The notes: generated from the sequence alone by a model not told the origin. A stretch of DNA of 64,000 nt from Actinomycetes bacterium (GCA_023386365.1 JAEWJX010000109.1:47744-111743), one strand, 5' to 3'; positions 23,428 to 32,945 are shown, counted from the first letter of the stretch. Made by a program: numbers and translations.

Positions 23428-25503
23428 GTGAGCACCGACTACTCCGCCCGCCACCTCTCCGTACTCGAGGGACTCGAGGCGGTCCGCAAGCGTCCCGGCA
23501 TGTACATCGGCTCCACCGATTCGCGCGGACTCATGCACTGTCTGTGGGAGATCATCGACAACTCCGTCGATGAGGCGCTCGGCGGGCACGGGTCTGAGAT
23601 CTCGGTCATCCTGCACGCCGACGACTCTGTCGAGGTGCGCGACCGGGCCCGAGGCATCCCCGTCGACATCGAACCCAAGACGGGCCTCTCCGGCGTCGAG
23701 GTGGTGTTCACCAAGCTTCACGCGGGTGGCAAGTTCGGCGGCGGATCGTATGCGGCGTCCGGTGGTCTGCACGGTGTCGGCGCCTCCGTCGTGAACGCGC
23801 TCTCGGAGCGACTCGACGTCGAGGTCGACCGCGACGGCAAGACGTGGGCCATGTCGTTCCACCGTGGCGAGCCGGGTGTGTTCGCCGACAGCGGCGCGCC
23901 CACCCCCGACGCCCCGTTCACCCCGTTCGTCTCCGGCAGCGAGCTGCGCGTCGTCGGCAAGGTCGCCAAGGGCGTCACCGGTACCCGCATCCGGTACTGG
24001 GCCGACCGCCAGATCTTCACGAAGGGCGCGGGATTCCAGCCGGAGGAACTCGTCGGCCGCGCCCGGCAGACCGCTTTCCTGGTCCCGGGTCTCGGGATCG
24101 AGATCCGCGACGAGCGCGGCGATGAACCCACGACCGAGAGCTTCCGCTTCGAGGGGGGCATCAGCGAGTTCGTCGAGCACCTCGCCAGCGATGCGGGCGT
24201 GACCGATACGTGGCGCATCCAGGGCGTCGGAAACTACACCGAAACGGTCCCGGTGCTGCAGGAGAACGGGCACATGGTGCCCACCGAGCTGAGCCGGGAG
24301 TGCGAGGTCGACCTGGCTCTGCGGTGGGGAACCGGCTACGACACCGTCTTCAAGAGCTTCGTCAACATCATCGCCACTCCGAAGGGTGGAACGCACCAGG
24401 CCGGATTCGAGCAGGGTCTGCTCAAGTTCCTCCGTGCGGAGGTCGAGAAGAACGCCCGCCGTCTCAAGGCGGGCAGCGACAAGCTCGAGAAGGATGACGT
24501 GCTCGCCGGTATGACGGCGGTGCTTACCGTCCGCCTGCCCGAGCCGCAGTTCGAGGGCCAGACCAAGGAGGTCCTCGGGACGCCCGCGGTGCGGGCCATC
24601 GTCTCGAACGCCGTCGTGAAGGGGCTTCAGGCACGCTTCGCGAGCACCAAACGCGACGACAAGAACCAGTCAGCCCTCGTGCTCGACAAGGTCGTCGCCG
24701 AGATGAAGAGCCGGATCTCGGCGCGCGCCCACAAGGAGACCCAGCGTCGCAAGAACGCGCTCGAGAGCTCGTCGCTGCCGGCGAAGCTCGTGGACTGCCG
24801 CTCGAGTGACGTGCTCGACACCGAGCTCTTCATCGTCGAGGGCGATTCCGCGCTCGGCACGGCGAAGCTGGCGCGGGACAGCGAGCACCAGGCGCTCCTC
24901 CCGATCCGCGGCAAGATCCTCAACGTCCAGAAGGCGTCCGTGGCCGACATGCTCGGCAACGCGGAGTGCGCCTCGATCATCCAGGTGATCGGTGCCGGTT
25001 CGGGGCGCAGCTTCGACATCGAGGCCGCCCGCTACGGCAAGGTCATCATCATGAGCGACGCCGACGTCGACGGCGCGCACATCCGCACGCTGCTGCTCAC
25101 GTTGTTCTTCCGGTACATGCGACCGATGGTCGAAGAGGGGCGGGTGTTCGCGGCGGTTCCGCCGCTGCACCGCGTGGTGGTCGTGAACCCCGGGTCGAAG
25201 CCGAACGAGATCCTCTACACCTACTCCGAGCAGGAGCTTCAGGGCGTCCTCGCGTCGCTCAAGAAGGCGGGCAAGAGCTACCAGGACCCGATCCAGCGCT
25301 ACAAGGGCCTCGGCGAGATGGACGCCGACCAGCTCGCCGAGACCACGATGAGTCGCGCACACCGCACCCTGCGACGCGTGCGCGTCGAGGATGCGGACGC
25401 CGCGAACCGCGTGTTCGAGCTGCTGATGGGCAACGACGTCGCCCCCCGCAAGGAGTTCATCGTGGCCGGCCAGGGGCTGGACCGCTCCCGCGTCGACGTC
25501 TAG
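23428..25503 (+). CDS. parE: Type II topoisomerase subunit B (topoisomerase IV / GyrB-like)
   Basis: 691 residues. ATPase (GHKL) motifs: RKRPGMYIGST, EIIDNSVDEAL (catalytic Glu and Mg-binding Asn) and GGLHGVGASVVNALS. TOPRIM motifs: VEGDSALG and SDADVDGAHIRTLLL. It relaxes or decatenates DNA together with the A subunit encoded opposite (parC). Whether it is a decatenase or a second gyrase cannot be decided from the window. parE and parC converge tail to tail and share one CTAG as both TAG stops. The equivalent loci lie near the primary sigma factor gene in other actinobacteria. Confidence 0.92.
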   Translation: MSTDYSARHLSVLEGLEAVRKRPGMYIGSTDSRGLMHCLWEIIDNSVDEALGGHGSEISVILHADDSVEVRDRARGIPVDIEPKTGLSGVEVVFTKLHAGGKFGGGSYAASGGLHGVGASVVNALSERLDVEVDRDGKTWAMSFHRGEPGVFADSGAPTPDAPFTPFVSGSELRVVGKVAKGVTGTRIRYWADRQIFTKGAGFQPEELVGRARQTAFLVPGLGIEIRDERGDEPTTESFRFEGGISEFVEHLASDAGVTDTWRIQGVGNYTETVPVLQENGHMVPTELSRECEVDLALRWGTGYDTVFKSFVNIIATPKGGTHQAGFEQGLLKFLRAEVEKNARRLKAGSDKLEKDDVLAGMTAVLTVRLPEPQFEGQTKEVLGTPAVRAIVSNAVVKGLQARFASTKRDDKNQSALVLDKVVAEMKSRISARAHKETQRRKNALESSSLPAKLVDCRSSDVLDTELFIVEGDSALGTAKLARDSEHQALLPIRGKILNVQKASVADMLGNAECASIIQVIGAGSGRSFDIEAARYGKVIIMSDADVDGAHIRTLLLTLFFRYMRPMVEEGRVFAAVPPLHRVVVVNPGSKPNEILYTYSEQELQGVLASLKKAGKSYQDPIQRYKGLGEMDADQLAETTMSRAHRTLRRVRVEDADAANRVFELLMGNDVAPRKEFIVAGQGLDRSRVDV

Positions 25504-27959
25504 AGCGAGCGCCCGACCGAGGCGACGACCGCATCCAGGGGGGTGCCGGAAGCATCCCGCTTGGCGCCGGCCTCAGGCAGCGTGCGCGCCGCCCCATCCG
25601 ACGAGACCGCGAGCGCGGGCGCCGGACCGACCCAGGCGAGGGCGAGCGCGTCCTCGCCCTTCAGGAACGCGTGTGAGCGCACACCGCCGGTCGCGCGACC
25701 CTTGCCGGGGAACTCGGTGAAATGGGACACCTTGCCGCGGCCGGGGTCCGTACCGGGAAGCGTGCCCGTGGGCGTCGAGATGGTGACGACCACCGCATCC
25801 GCCGGGTCGAGCGACCCGAAGAAGATCGCGTCCGCTTTCGCGGAGAGGTTGATCCCCGCCATGCCTCCGGCGGCGACGCCCTGGGGTCGCACCTGGCTCG
25901 CGGCGAAGTGCAGCAGTTGGGAGTCGGACGCGACGAACACCAGCTCGTCGCTCTCGGGCCCCTGGCCGACGCCGACGACCTCGTCGCCCGCCTTGAGGGA
26001 GATCACCTCGAAGTCGGGACGGTTCGGGTAGCCGCCTGCCGTCACGCGCTTGACGACGCCCTGGCGGGTGCCGAGCGCGATCGGGTTCTCGGAGGTCAGC
26101 GAAACCAGCCCGACGACGCGTTCCTTCTTGTCCGCGATCCCGAGGTAGTCGCCGATACGCGCACCCGCCGCCAACTGCACGGAGTTGGCGGGGACGGACG
26201 GCAGATCGACCGGCGTGAACCGGATGAGGCGCCCACGCGAGGTGATGGCACCCAGTTCGCCGCGGGTCGTTCCGAGCACGGTCGTCAGGATGGCGTCGTG
26301 CTTGCTACGGCGCGCGGGGGGAGCGATGCTCTCCGCCCCGTCGGCCAGGTCGACCCGCACGGTGCGGCCGGTGGTGGACAGCACGACGAGCGTCGGCGCG
26401 TCGGCGATCTCGAGCGAAACGCCGGCGGCCGCCTTCCGTGCTGCGGCGGTGGTCGCGATGCTCGGGCCCGCCTCGGTGAGAAGGGTGCGGCGAGGGGTGC
26501 CGAAACGCTCGGCCACCTCGTCGAGCTCGACACCCACCTGTGCGCGGATGCGTGCAGGGTCGGCCAGGAGCGCCTCCAGCTCGGCGATCTCGGCACGCAG
26601 CTTGTCGCGCTCGGTCTCGAGCTCGATGCGGCTGAACTTGGTGAGGCGACGCAGCTGCAGCTCGAGGATGTAGTCGGCCTGAAGCTGGGAGAGATCGAAC
26701 ACCTCCATGAGGCGCGTCCGTGCCTGAGCGGTGTCGTCGCTGGCACGAATGACCTGGATGACCTCGTCGATGTCGAGGATCGCGATGAGGAGACCCTCGA
26801 CGAGGTGCAGGCGTTCCTGTCGCCGCGCGAGTCGGTAGCGCGAGCGCCGCGTCACGACCCGGATGCGGTGGTCCACGTAGACCTGCAGCAGGTCGCGCAG
26901 CCCGAGCGTCTGCGGTCGACCCTCGACGAGGGCGACGTTGTTGATGGAGAAGCCGTCTTCCAGAGGCGTCAGCCGGTAGAGCTGCTCGAGCACGGCCTCC
27001 GGCGAGAACCCGGTCTTGATCCCGATGACGAGCCGGAGTCCGTTCTTGCGGTCGGTCAGGTCGGTCACGTCGGCGATGCCGGTGATCTTCTTGGCGTTGA
27101 CGCCGTCTTTGATCTTCTCGATGACCTTCTCGGGGCCGACGAGGTAGGGGAGCTCCGTGACGACGAGGCCGGTACGGCGCGCCGACAGCTGCTCGACGGT
27201 GACCTTGGCCCGGGTCTTGAAGCTGCCGCGCCCGTTCGCGTAGGCGTCGCGGATGCCGGAGAGGCCGACGATCGTGCCACCCGTGGGCAGGTCAGGTCCG
27301 GGCACGTACGCCATCAGGTCTTCGAGCGTCGCGTCGGGGTTCTCGAGTAGGTGGCGGGCGGCGCCGGCGACCTCGATGAGGTTGTGGGGCGCCATGTTGG
27401 TCGCCATGCCGACCGCGATGCCGCTGGCACCGTTGACCAGCAGGTTGGGGAACGCTGCCGGCAGGACCTCGGGCTGGGTGAGCTGGTTGTCGTAGTTGGG
27501 GATGAAGTCGACGACGTCTTCGCCGAGCGATTCGACGAGCGCCAGCGCTGCGGCCTGCATCCGCGCCTCGGTGTACCGCGCTGCCGCGGGGCCGTCGTCG
27601 AGCGAACCGAAGTTGCCGTGGCCGTCGACGAGGGGCACCCGCATCGTGAAGTCCTGGGTGAGGCGCACCAGGGCGTCGTAGATCGCTGTGTCGCCGTGGG
27701 GGTGGAGGCGTCCCATAACGTCGCCGACCACGCGTGCGCTCTTCACATGGCCGCGGTCGGGGCGCAGGCCCATCTCGCTCATCTGGAACAGGATCCGCCG
27801 TTGCACGGGCTTGAGTCCGTCGCGCGCGTCGGGAAGCGCGCGCGAGTAGATGACGGAGTAGGCGTACTCGAGGAAGGAGCCCTGCATCTCGGTCGAGACG
27901 TCGACATCCTCGATGCGCTCGCCGACAGGGGAAGCGGGGGTGGTTTCGGGTGGAGTCAT
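25500..27959 (-). CDS. parC: Type II topoisomerase subunit A (topoisomerase IV / GyrA-like)
   Basis: 819 residues. The breakage-reunion domain is clear: EYAYSVIYSRALPDARDGLKP, MGRLHPHGDTAIYDALVRLTQDF (quinolone-determining region), and the catalytic Tyr in AAARYTEARM. A long coiled coil (about 420-480) and a six-bladed beta-pinwheel C-terminal domain follow. The GyrA-box seen in gyrases (QRRGGKG type) is not evident, which favours topoisomerase IV. The start at 27959 is 12 bp from the divergent phosphodiesterase gene. Confidence 0.92.
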   Translation of the reverse strand: MTPPETTPASPVGERIEDVDVSTEMQGSFLEYAYSVIYSRALPDARDGLKPVQRRILFQMSEMGLRPDRGHVKSARVVGDVMGRLHPHGDTAIYDALVRLTQDFTMRVPLVDGHGNFGSLDDGPAAARYTEARMQAAALALVESLGEDVVDFIPNYDNQLTQPEVLPAAFPNLLVNGASGIAVGMATNMAPHNLIEVAGAARHLLENPDATLEDLMAYVPGPDLPTGGTIVGLSGIRDAYANGRGSFKTRAKVTVEQLSARRTGLVVTELPYLVGPEKVIEKIKDGVNAKKITGIADVTDLTDRKNGLRLVIGIKTGFSPEAVLEQLYRLTPLEDGFSINNVALVEGRPQTLGLRDLLQVYVDHRIRVVTRRSRYRLARRQERLHLVEGLLIAILDIDEVIQVIRASDDTAQARTRLMEVFDLSQLQADYILELQLRRLTKFSRIELETERDKLRAEIAELEALLADPARIRAQVGVELDEVAERFGTPRRTLLTEAGPSIATTAAARKAAAGVSLEIADAPTLVVLSTTGRTVRVDLADGAESIAPPARRSKHDAILTTVLGTTRGELGAITSRGRLIRFTPVDLPSVPANSVQLAAGARIGDYLGIADKKERVVGLVSLTSENPIALGTRQGVVKRVTAGGYPNRPDFEVISLKAGDEVVGVGQGPESDELVFVASDSQLLHFAASQVRPQGVAAGGMAGINLSAKADAIFFGSLDPADAVVVTISTPTGTLPGTDPGRGKVSHFTEFPGKGRATGGVRSHAFLKGEDALALAWVGPAPALAVSSDGAARTLPEAGAKRDASGTPLDAVVASVGRSL

Positions 27960-27964
27960 AAGAT
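27959..27964 (+). promoter_or_regulatory. -10 element (TAAGAT) of the phosphodiesterase gene, near-leaderless layout
   Basis: TAAGAT, 7 nt, ATG 27972. It overlaps the parC start region on the other strand, so the two divergent promoters are interlocked. Confidence 0.45.
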
Positions 27965-27971
27965 CGACGCC

Positions 27972-29081
27972 ATGTTACCGGCGGCGAAAACCCACAGGCT
28001 GAGCCTTGCCGATGTACTGCCGAATTGCCTCGCTTCCCTCTCCCGCACCAGCGGGCGGATGGGGCTGCCTCCGGCCGAGAAGGCGGTGGTGATCGTCGTC
28101 GACGGCCTGGGTCTGACGGCGCTCTCGGAACGTGCGGGTCACGCGCGAGTGCTCGCCAGTCGTCTCGGTATGGATCCCGCAGCGGGGTCGGGGTTCCCGT
28201 CGACGACGGTGGCGGCGTTGACGAGCCTCACCACCGGTGAGCCGAGCGGACGTCATGGACTGGTCGGATATCGCATCCTCGACGTCGAGCGGGATCGCGT
28301 CGTGAACCAGCTGAGCGGGTGGGAGGGGCTCGACCCGGCGACCTGGCAGCGGATGCCGACCCTGTTCGAGTCGGCCACCCGTTCCGGCATCCGGTCGGTC
28401 GCGATCGCGCACCCGCGATATGTGGATTCGGAGTTCACGCACGCGATGCTGCGCGGCGCCGAGTTCCTCGGGGCGGCCGAAGCCACCGCACGTCGCACGA
28501 GGCTCCGCGAGGTGCTCGCCGCGCCCGGCCCAGCACTCGTGTACTACTACGTGCCCGACCTCGACATGGCGGGCCACGCGAAGGGGCTGGCATCGGGGGA
28601 GTGGATCGCCGCGCTGGAGGACCTGGACGCCGAACTCGGCGCGATCCTCGGCATCCTCGGTCCCCGCGACGGCCTGCTGGTGACGGCCGACCACGGCATG
28701 GTCGACGTACCGGAGCACGCCCAGCGCATCGCGACCGCCGATCAGCTCGACGGTGTGCGTCACGTCGCAGGGGAGCCTCGATGCCTGCAGTTGCACCTCG
28801 AGGTGGACGCCGACGCGCAGGCGGTCGCCGAGCGCTGGCGCGCGGCGGAGGGGCGTCGCGCATGGGTGGCGACCCGCGACGAGGCGATCGCCGTCGGTTG
28901 GTTCGGCGCGGTGGATCCGGAGGTCGCGCCACGTATCGGCGATGTGCTGGTCGCCGCTCGTGGCGATTTCGCGTTCTACGCCGACCCGGATGATCGCGGG
29001 CGCGGCATGGTCGGCCAGCACGGATCGCTCACCCCCGCCGAGACCGGGGTGCCGTTGCTGAGGTTCGGGGCGTTCGCCTAG
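27972..29081 (+). CDS. Alkaline-phosphatase-superfamily nucleotide pyrophosphatase/phosphodiesterase
   Basis: 369 residues. AVVIVVDGLGLTAL holds the first metal-binding Asp; GFPSTTVAALTSLTTG holds the nucleophile Thr region; VYYYVPDLDMAGHAKG and VTADHGMVDVP carry the second metal-binding Asp/His sets; a final His is in GQHGSLTP. These match type I phosphodiesterase/nucleotide pyrophosphatases. There is no signal peptide, so it is likely cytosolic. Substrate unknown. Its stop overlaps the 3' end of sepH by 4 nt, convergent. Confidence 0.87.
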   Translation: MLPAAKTHRLSLADVLPNCLASLSRTSGRMGLPPAEKAVVIVVDGLGLTALSERAGHARVLASRLGMDPAAGSGFPSTTVAALTSLTTGEPSGRHGLVGYRILDVERDRVVNQLSGWEGLDPATWQRMPTLFESATRSGIRSVAIAHPRYVDSEFTHAMLRGAEFLGAAEATARRTRLREVLAAPGPALVYYYVPDLDMAGHAKGLASGEWIAALEDLDAELGAILGILGPRDGLLVTADHGMVDVPEHAQRIATADQLDGVRHVAGEPRCLQLHLEVDADAQAVAERWRAAEGRRAWVATRDEAIAVGWFGAVDPEVAPRIGDVLVAARGDFAFYADPDDRGRGMVGQHGSLTPAETGVPLLRFGAFA

Positions 29082-30109
29082 AGGTCGTCGTCGGTACGCG
29101 CACCGAACACGATCTCGTCCCAACTGGGCATGGATGCGCGGCCGCGGCGCTTGCCGAGAGGACCGGTCGCCCCGGAGGACCCGGAGGCCTTGGCGGTCGC
29201 CTGGCTCGTGGGGACCGGGAGGTCGGGGACCGCGTCGAGCGGTACGTCGACGAGCTTCACCACGCCCGTCGACGGGTGGGCGGCCAGACCCTGCTCGGCG
29301 TCGTCGAGGTCGAGGGGCTCACGCTCCCCGCGTCGGCGGCGCAGTGCCTCCAGCAGGTCGGCCGTGTGGTGGGTTCCGGAGGGCTCGTCGGCCGGGGCCG
29401 GACGCGTGCCGAACTCGATCTGCGTAAACTCCACGGCCTGCACGATGGTGCCGTCGGAGTTCTCCTCGACGGCGAACGCTCCGCTGTCGAATCGTCCGTC
29501 GTCGCGCTCGTCGAGCGGGACCGCCCGCAGTCGGGGGATGAGGCTCGGCGGAAGCTCACCCTGCTGCGACAGGGTCACCGCCTCCTGGTTGAGGGGCGCG
29601 AGCGACTGCTTCTTGGGCTCGAAGGACCAGCGGGCGTCGCGGTCGACGTCGCTCGCCTGGAAGGTCAGCTTGACGATCCATCCGCCCCCCTGCTCCTTCC
29701 AGCTGGACCAGCGCTCGCCGGTCGCGCCGGCGTCGGCGAGACGTTCCCGGATGACGGATCCGAACGTGGCGCCCGACACGAGCGGGTCGGTCTCGACGGC
29801 CATGTGCACGGGGACGTTGAGGGCGGACTCCACGACGTACTCGCGCTCGGCGAGCACCGGACCCTCGAAGCGCCGCACGTAGTCGATGGATGCGCCGGTG
29901 ACGCGGGAGACGTCTTCGGCGGTCATGCCGGCGCGGATCTGGGCCTGGATCTCGCGCGGTGCGAGGCGGCGCGTGGGTCCGGATTCGGGCATCGACGCGC
30001 GCAGGCGGGACTGTTGGGTCTCGTCCACTTCGACCCGGTAACGCTCGCCGTTGTCGGCGGCGAGAAGGAGCGAGCCGTTCTCGACTCCGATGACCTTGAG
30101 TTCTTGCAT
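29078..30109 (-). CDS. sepH: Septation protein SepH
   Basis: 343 residues from ATG 30109 (GGAGG 9 nt upstream). The N-terminal domain (about 1-170; MQELKVIGVENGSLLLAADNGERYRV and a helix-turn-helix-like APREIQAQIRAGMTAEDVSRVTG) is the SepH/DUF3071 fold that promotes FtsZ assembly in Streptomyces. The rest is a low-complexity acidic linker and a conserved C-terminal basic motif (GKRRGRASMPSWDEIVFG), which in Streptomyces contributes to FtsZ interaction. Location next to DUF4193, DUF3093 and dut is the conserved actinobacterial context. Confidence 0.9.
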   Translation of the reverse strand: MQELKVIGVENGSLLLAADNGERYRVEVDETQQSRLRASMPESGPTRRLAPREIQAQIRAGMTAEDVSRVTGASIDYVRRFEGPVLAEREYVVESALNVPVHMAVETDPLVSGATFGSVIRERLADAGATGERWSSWKEQGGGWIVKLTFQASDVDRDARWSFEPKKQSLAPLNQEAVTLSQQGELPPSLIPRLRAVPLDERDDGRFDSGAFAVEENSDGTIVQAVEFTQIEFGTRPAPADEPSGTHHTADLLEALRRRRGEREPLDLDDAEQGLAAHPSTGVVKLVDVPLDAVPDLPVPTSQATAKASGSSGATGPLGKRRGRASMPSWDEIVFGARTDDDL

Positions 30110-30313
30110 GCTGAACGACCTCCAGCCGTCACGATTCAGCGCAAGGATGCCACGCGCGGGCGCCGAATCCTGGGAATATCGCGGGCGTGCCGCGAGTTGC
30201 ATGGATCGCAGTTCGCGGCTTGTCTGAAAGCCAGCTGTGAGGGTTTGCGTATCGACAGGCGATGATGCAAACTGACGCCGCTTCACCGAACGCAGCGATA
30301 GAGATGGATGGGA

Positions 30314-30604
30314 ATGGCTACCGATTACGACGCCCCGCGGAAGACCGACGACGACACGGAGTCGATCCAGGCCCTCCAGGAGCGTGTGCCCGACAAGCTG
30401 TCGGGTGTCGTTGACGTCGATGACGCCGACAACCCCGGCTTCGAACTCGGTGGATCCGATCTTTCCGACCTCGACCTCGACGTCGTCGTGCTGCCCCCGC
30501 AGGAGGACGAATTCACCTGCGTCAGCTGCTTCCTCGTGAAGCACCAGTCGCAGTTCGACCACAAGACCGACCTCGGACCGATCTGCGCGGAGTGCGCCGC
30601 CTGA
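30314..30604 (+). CDS. DUF4193 zinc-ribbon protein
   Basis: 96 residues from ATG 30314; an ATG at 30308 adds two residues. Acidic N-terminus (MATDYDAPRKTDDDTES), then ELPGSD-like acid clusters, and a C-terminal zinc ribbon with C-V-S-C and C-A-E-C. The family is confined to actinobacteria, small and highly conserved, and of unknown function. It is divergent from sepH with 204 bp between the starts. Confidence 0.88.
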   Translation: MATDYDAPRKTDDDTESIQALQERVPDKLSGVVDVDDADNPGFELGGSDLSDLDLDVVVLPPQEDEFTCVSCFLVKHQSQFDHKTDLGPICAECAA

Positions 30605-30614
30605 CGCGTGGCCC

Positions 30615-31079
30615 CTAGCCCCTCACCGCGTCGCGCGCGGTGAGGATCGCCGACGCGAGTGCGTCGGCGCGACGGCTGGAGATGATCCAGTAGGGGGTCG
30701 GGTCTGCCGGATCGGCGAGCTCGACCCGCACCACGTCGGGGATCCATCCTCGGATGAGCAGCCACGCGTCCGCGTGGAGCCCGACTCCGCGCTCGTACAC
30801 GGCATCCGTGCCGCGCGCTGCGCGTGCATCGGCCACCACCTCGAGCGGGAGGCGTGCACGCCCGGCGCGCAGTTGACCATCAGCGACCTCGACGACCGGC
30901 GTCGTTGCGATCAGCAGCACCACGATCGCCGCGTACAGGCCGACGGCGACCACCGCACCCGCGATCACGTTGATCGGCAGGAACACCAGCAGGCTCGCGG
31001 GCATGACGAGGGCGGTGGCGATGAAGATCCAGGCGGACGGGGACAACTTCTCGCGGAAGACGGGCTGTGACGTGGACAT
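30615..31079 (-). CDS. DUF3093 membrane protein
   Basis: 154 residues; two N-terminal membrane helices (AWIFIATALVMPASLLVFL and AGAVVAVGLYAAIVVLLIA) and a soluble C-terminal PH-like domain (ADAWLLIRGWIPDVVRVEL, TPYWIISSRR). ATG 31079 is the first start clear of dut. Found beside dut in most actinobacteria; function unknown. It is divergent from dut (33 bp apart). Confidence 0.85.
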   Translation of the reverse strand: MSTSQPVFREKLSPSAWIFIATALVMPASLLVFLPINVIAGAVVAVGLYAAIVVLLIATTPVVEVADGQLRAGRARLPLEVVADARAARGTDAVYERGVGLHADAWLLIRGWIPDVVRVELADPADPTPYWIISSRRADALASAILTARDAVRG

Positions 31080-31100
31080 CAGCCCTATTCGACCATGGAC

Positions 31101-31106
31101 TAGCCT
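31101..31106 (+). promoter_or_regulatory. -10 element (TAGCCT) of dut, leaderless layout
   Basis: TAGCCT, then CGTGGG, then GTG 31113. Confidence 0.6.
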
Positions 31107-31112
31107 CGTGGG

Positions 31113-31565
31113 GTGACTGAGACCGTCGAGGTGCTGTTCCGCGGCGACACCGTACCCTCCTACGCGCACCCCGGTGACGCTGGCGCCGACTTGGTGTCCA
31201 CGGAGGACGTGGTGATCGAGCCGGGTCAGCGAGTGACGGTCGGCACCGGTGCCGCCATCGCGCTGCCCGACGGCTACGTGGCGTTCGTCGTCCCGCGCAG
31301 CGGTCTCGCGTCCAAGCACGGCATCACCATCGTGAACAGCCCCGGAACGGTCGACGCCGGGTACCGCGGGGAGATCCGCGTCACCCTGCTCAACACCGAT
31401 TCCCGCGAGAGCTACACGATCAGCTCGGGCGATCGCATCGCCCAGCTCATCGTGATGCCGGTGAGCCGGGCCAGGTTCATCCCCGTAGAGCGGCTGCCCG
31501 GTTCCGACCGCGGCGAAGGCGGCTTCGGTTCGACGGGCTATTCGACCCGAGGAGGAACACCATGA
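31113..31565 (+). CDS. dut: Deoxyuridine 5'-triphosphate nucleotidohydrolase
   Basis: Trimeric dUTPase of 150 residues; removes dUTP and makes dUMP. The five family motifs are visible: HPGDAGADL, PRSGLASKHG, NSPGTVDAGYRGEI, DRIAQLIV and the C-terminal RGEGGFGSTG (P-loop-like arm). Overlaps the next gene by 4 nt (ATGA). Confidence 0.97.
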   Translation: MTETVEVLFRGDTVPSYAHPGDAGADLVSTEDVVIEPGQRVTVGTGAAIALPDGYVAFVVPRSGLASKHGITIVNSPGTVDAGYRGEIRVTLLNTDSRESYTISSGDRIAQLIVMPVSRARFIPVERLPGSDRGEGGFGSTGYSTRGGTP

Positions 31566-32182
31566 GCGACGTCCCCGCTGACGACGCCACCATCGACCAG
31601 CCGAAGTCGGCACCGGAAGACCGCGAGACCGCGGGTCCGCTGGACGTGAGCGAAGCCAACTCGGTGCGACCGTACGTCGACCTCGGTGGCGTCAAGATTC
31701 TGCCCCGGCCCGAACTCGCACTCCGCCTGGAGATCGAGGAGGGCAGCAAGCGCGTCGTCGCGGTCGCCCTCGACTACGTCGAGTCGACGCTGCAGGTGCA
31801 GCCCTTCGCCGCCCCGCGCAACAGCGGCCTCTGGCACGAGATCCGTGAGCAGATCGTCGAGCAGATCGCCCGCCAGGGGGGTACGACTCAGACCGTCGAC
31901 GGACCGTTCGGACCCGAACTGCGTGCGGAGATCCCGGCGCCCGCGGGCAACGCCCCCGGCGTGCGGATCGCACGCTTCGTTGGTGTCGACGGACCGCGCT
32001 GGTTCCTCCGCGGCGTCATCAGCGGCAAGGCTGCCGTCGACCCCGAGGCCGCGGCTCAGGTCGAGGACCTGTTTCGCAGCATCGTCGTCGTGCGCGGCGG
32101 CACCCCGATGCCTCCGCGCGACCTCATCCCGCTGCACGTTCCGGCGAACGTCCAGGCGTCCGCGCCCGGCGCATCCGCCTGA
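31562..32182 (+). CDS. DUF3710 protein
   Basis: 206 residues, soluble, with the actinobacterial DUF3710 pattern: NSVRPYVDLGGVKILPRPELALRLEIE, VTSTLQVQPFAAPR-like beta strands, LWHEIREQIVEQI and DGPRWFLRGVISGKAAVDP. A conserved companion of dut with no known function. It begins within dut (4-nt overlap) and its TGA overlaps the ATG of the DUF3159 gene, giving a tight three-gene operon. Confidence 0.87.
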   Translation: MSDVPADDATIDQPKSAPEDRETAGPLDVSEANSVRPYVDLGGVKILPRPELALRLEIEEGSKRVVAVALDYVESTLQVQPFAAPRNSGLWHEIREQIVEQIARQGGTTQTVDGPFGPELRAEIPAPAGNAPGVRIARFVGVDGPRWFLRGVISGKAAVDPEAAAQVEDLFRSIVVVRGGTPMPPRDLIPLHVPANVQASAPGASA

Positions 32183-32925
32183 TGCCCGAACAGCATCCCG
32201 ACCCGACCGACCGGGGCGCGGACGGAGCGGAGGCAGCGTCGTTCTCGGACGCCCTGTCGGCCGCCGCCCGCAAGTCCGGACTCGGTCGTGTCGCGCCCGG
32301 CGAGACGCCGACGGCGGGTGCACTGCTCTCGGCCATCGGGGGAGTGCGGGGCCTGATCGAGTCGATTCTGCCGGGACTGCTCTTCCTCGTCGTGTTCACG
32401 GTGACGCAGCAGGTGCTGCCGTCCGTGATCGCGCCCTTCGCCGTCGCGGTGGTGTTCATTGTCATCCGCGTCGTCACCCGACAGCCGGTCACGTCGGCGA
32501 TCGCCGGCGCGCTCGGCATCGCGGTCTCCGCGGCGCTGGCACTGTGGAGTGGCCGGGCGGAAGACAACTTCGTTCCCGGTTTCGTGGTGAACGTCGTGAT
32601 GATCGTCGCCATGGTGGTGAGCATCGCCGTGAAGCGGCCCCTCATCGGGGTCGTCGTCGGTCTGCTGACGGGTGATGCCGACTGGCGTGCGGATGCGGCG
32701 AAGTACCGTGTGGCGCTCGTCGCCACGATCCTGTGGGCCATCCTGCCCGCCCTCCGCCTGGCCGTTCAGCTGCCGCTGTACCTCGCCGCGCAGGCCGGCG
32801 CGCTCGGCGCGACGAAGCTCATCATGGGCGTGCCGCTGTACGCCATCCTGCTCTGGGTCACCTGGCTCCTGATCCGCAGCGCGTGGTCATCTCCGCGTGC
32901 CGCGGACGTCCCTCCGAGCGCGTAA
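32182..32925 (+). CDS. DUF3159 membrane protein
   Basis: 247 residues; five to six membrane helices, beginning LLSAIGGVRGLIESILPGLLFLVVF. GDADWRADAAKYRVA between helices is the family signature. Third gene of the dut operon. Its end is close to the 18-bp palindrome at 32928, which would allow regulation of acnA without affecting this operon. Confidence 0.85.
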   Translation: MPEQHPDPTDRGADGAEAASFSDALSAAARKSGLGRVAPGETPTAGALLSAIGGVRGLIESILPGLLFLVVFTVTQQVLPSVIAPFAVAVVFIVIRVVTRQPVTSAIAGALGIAVSAALALWSGRAEDNFVPGFVVNVVMIVAMVVSIAVKRPLIGVVVGLLTGDADWRADAAKYRVALVATILWAILPALRLAVQLPLYLAAQAGALGATKLIMGVPLYAILLWVTWLLIRSAWSSPRAADVPPSA

Positions 32926-32927
32926 GA

Positions 32928-32945
32928 TATCTTGATATCAAGATA
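32928..32945. promoter_or_regulatory. Perfect 18-bp palindrome upstream of acnA (candidate operator)
   Basis: TATCTTGATATCAAGATA reads identically on both strands. It begins 2 bp after the DUF3159 stop and 111 bp before the acnA GTG. AT-rich sequence of this kind is striking in a high-GC genome. The size and symmetry suit a MarR/GntR/PadR-type dimer site; the cognate regulator is not in the window. Confidence 0.7.

Noticed and set aside
27351..27971. N-terminal extension of the phosphodiesterase frame into the parC region.
   Set aside because: The extra 207 codons are antisense to parC; the -10 hexamer TAAGAT supports ATG 27972.
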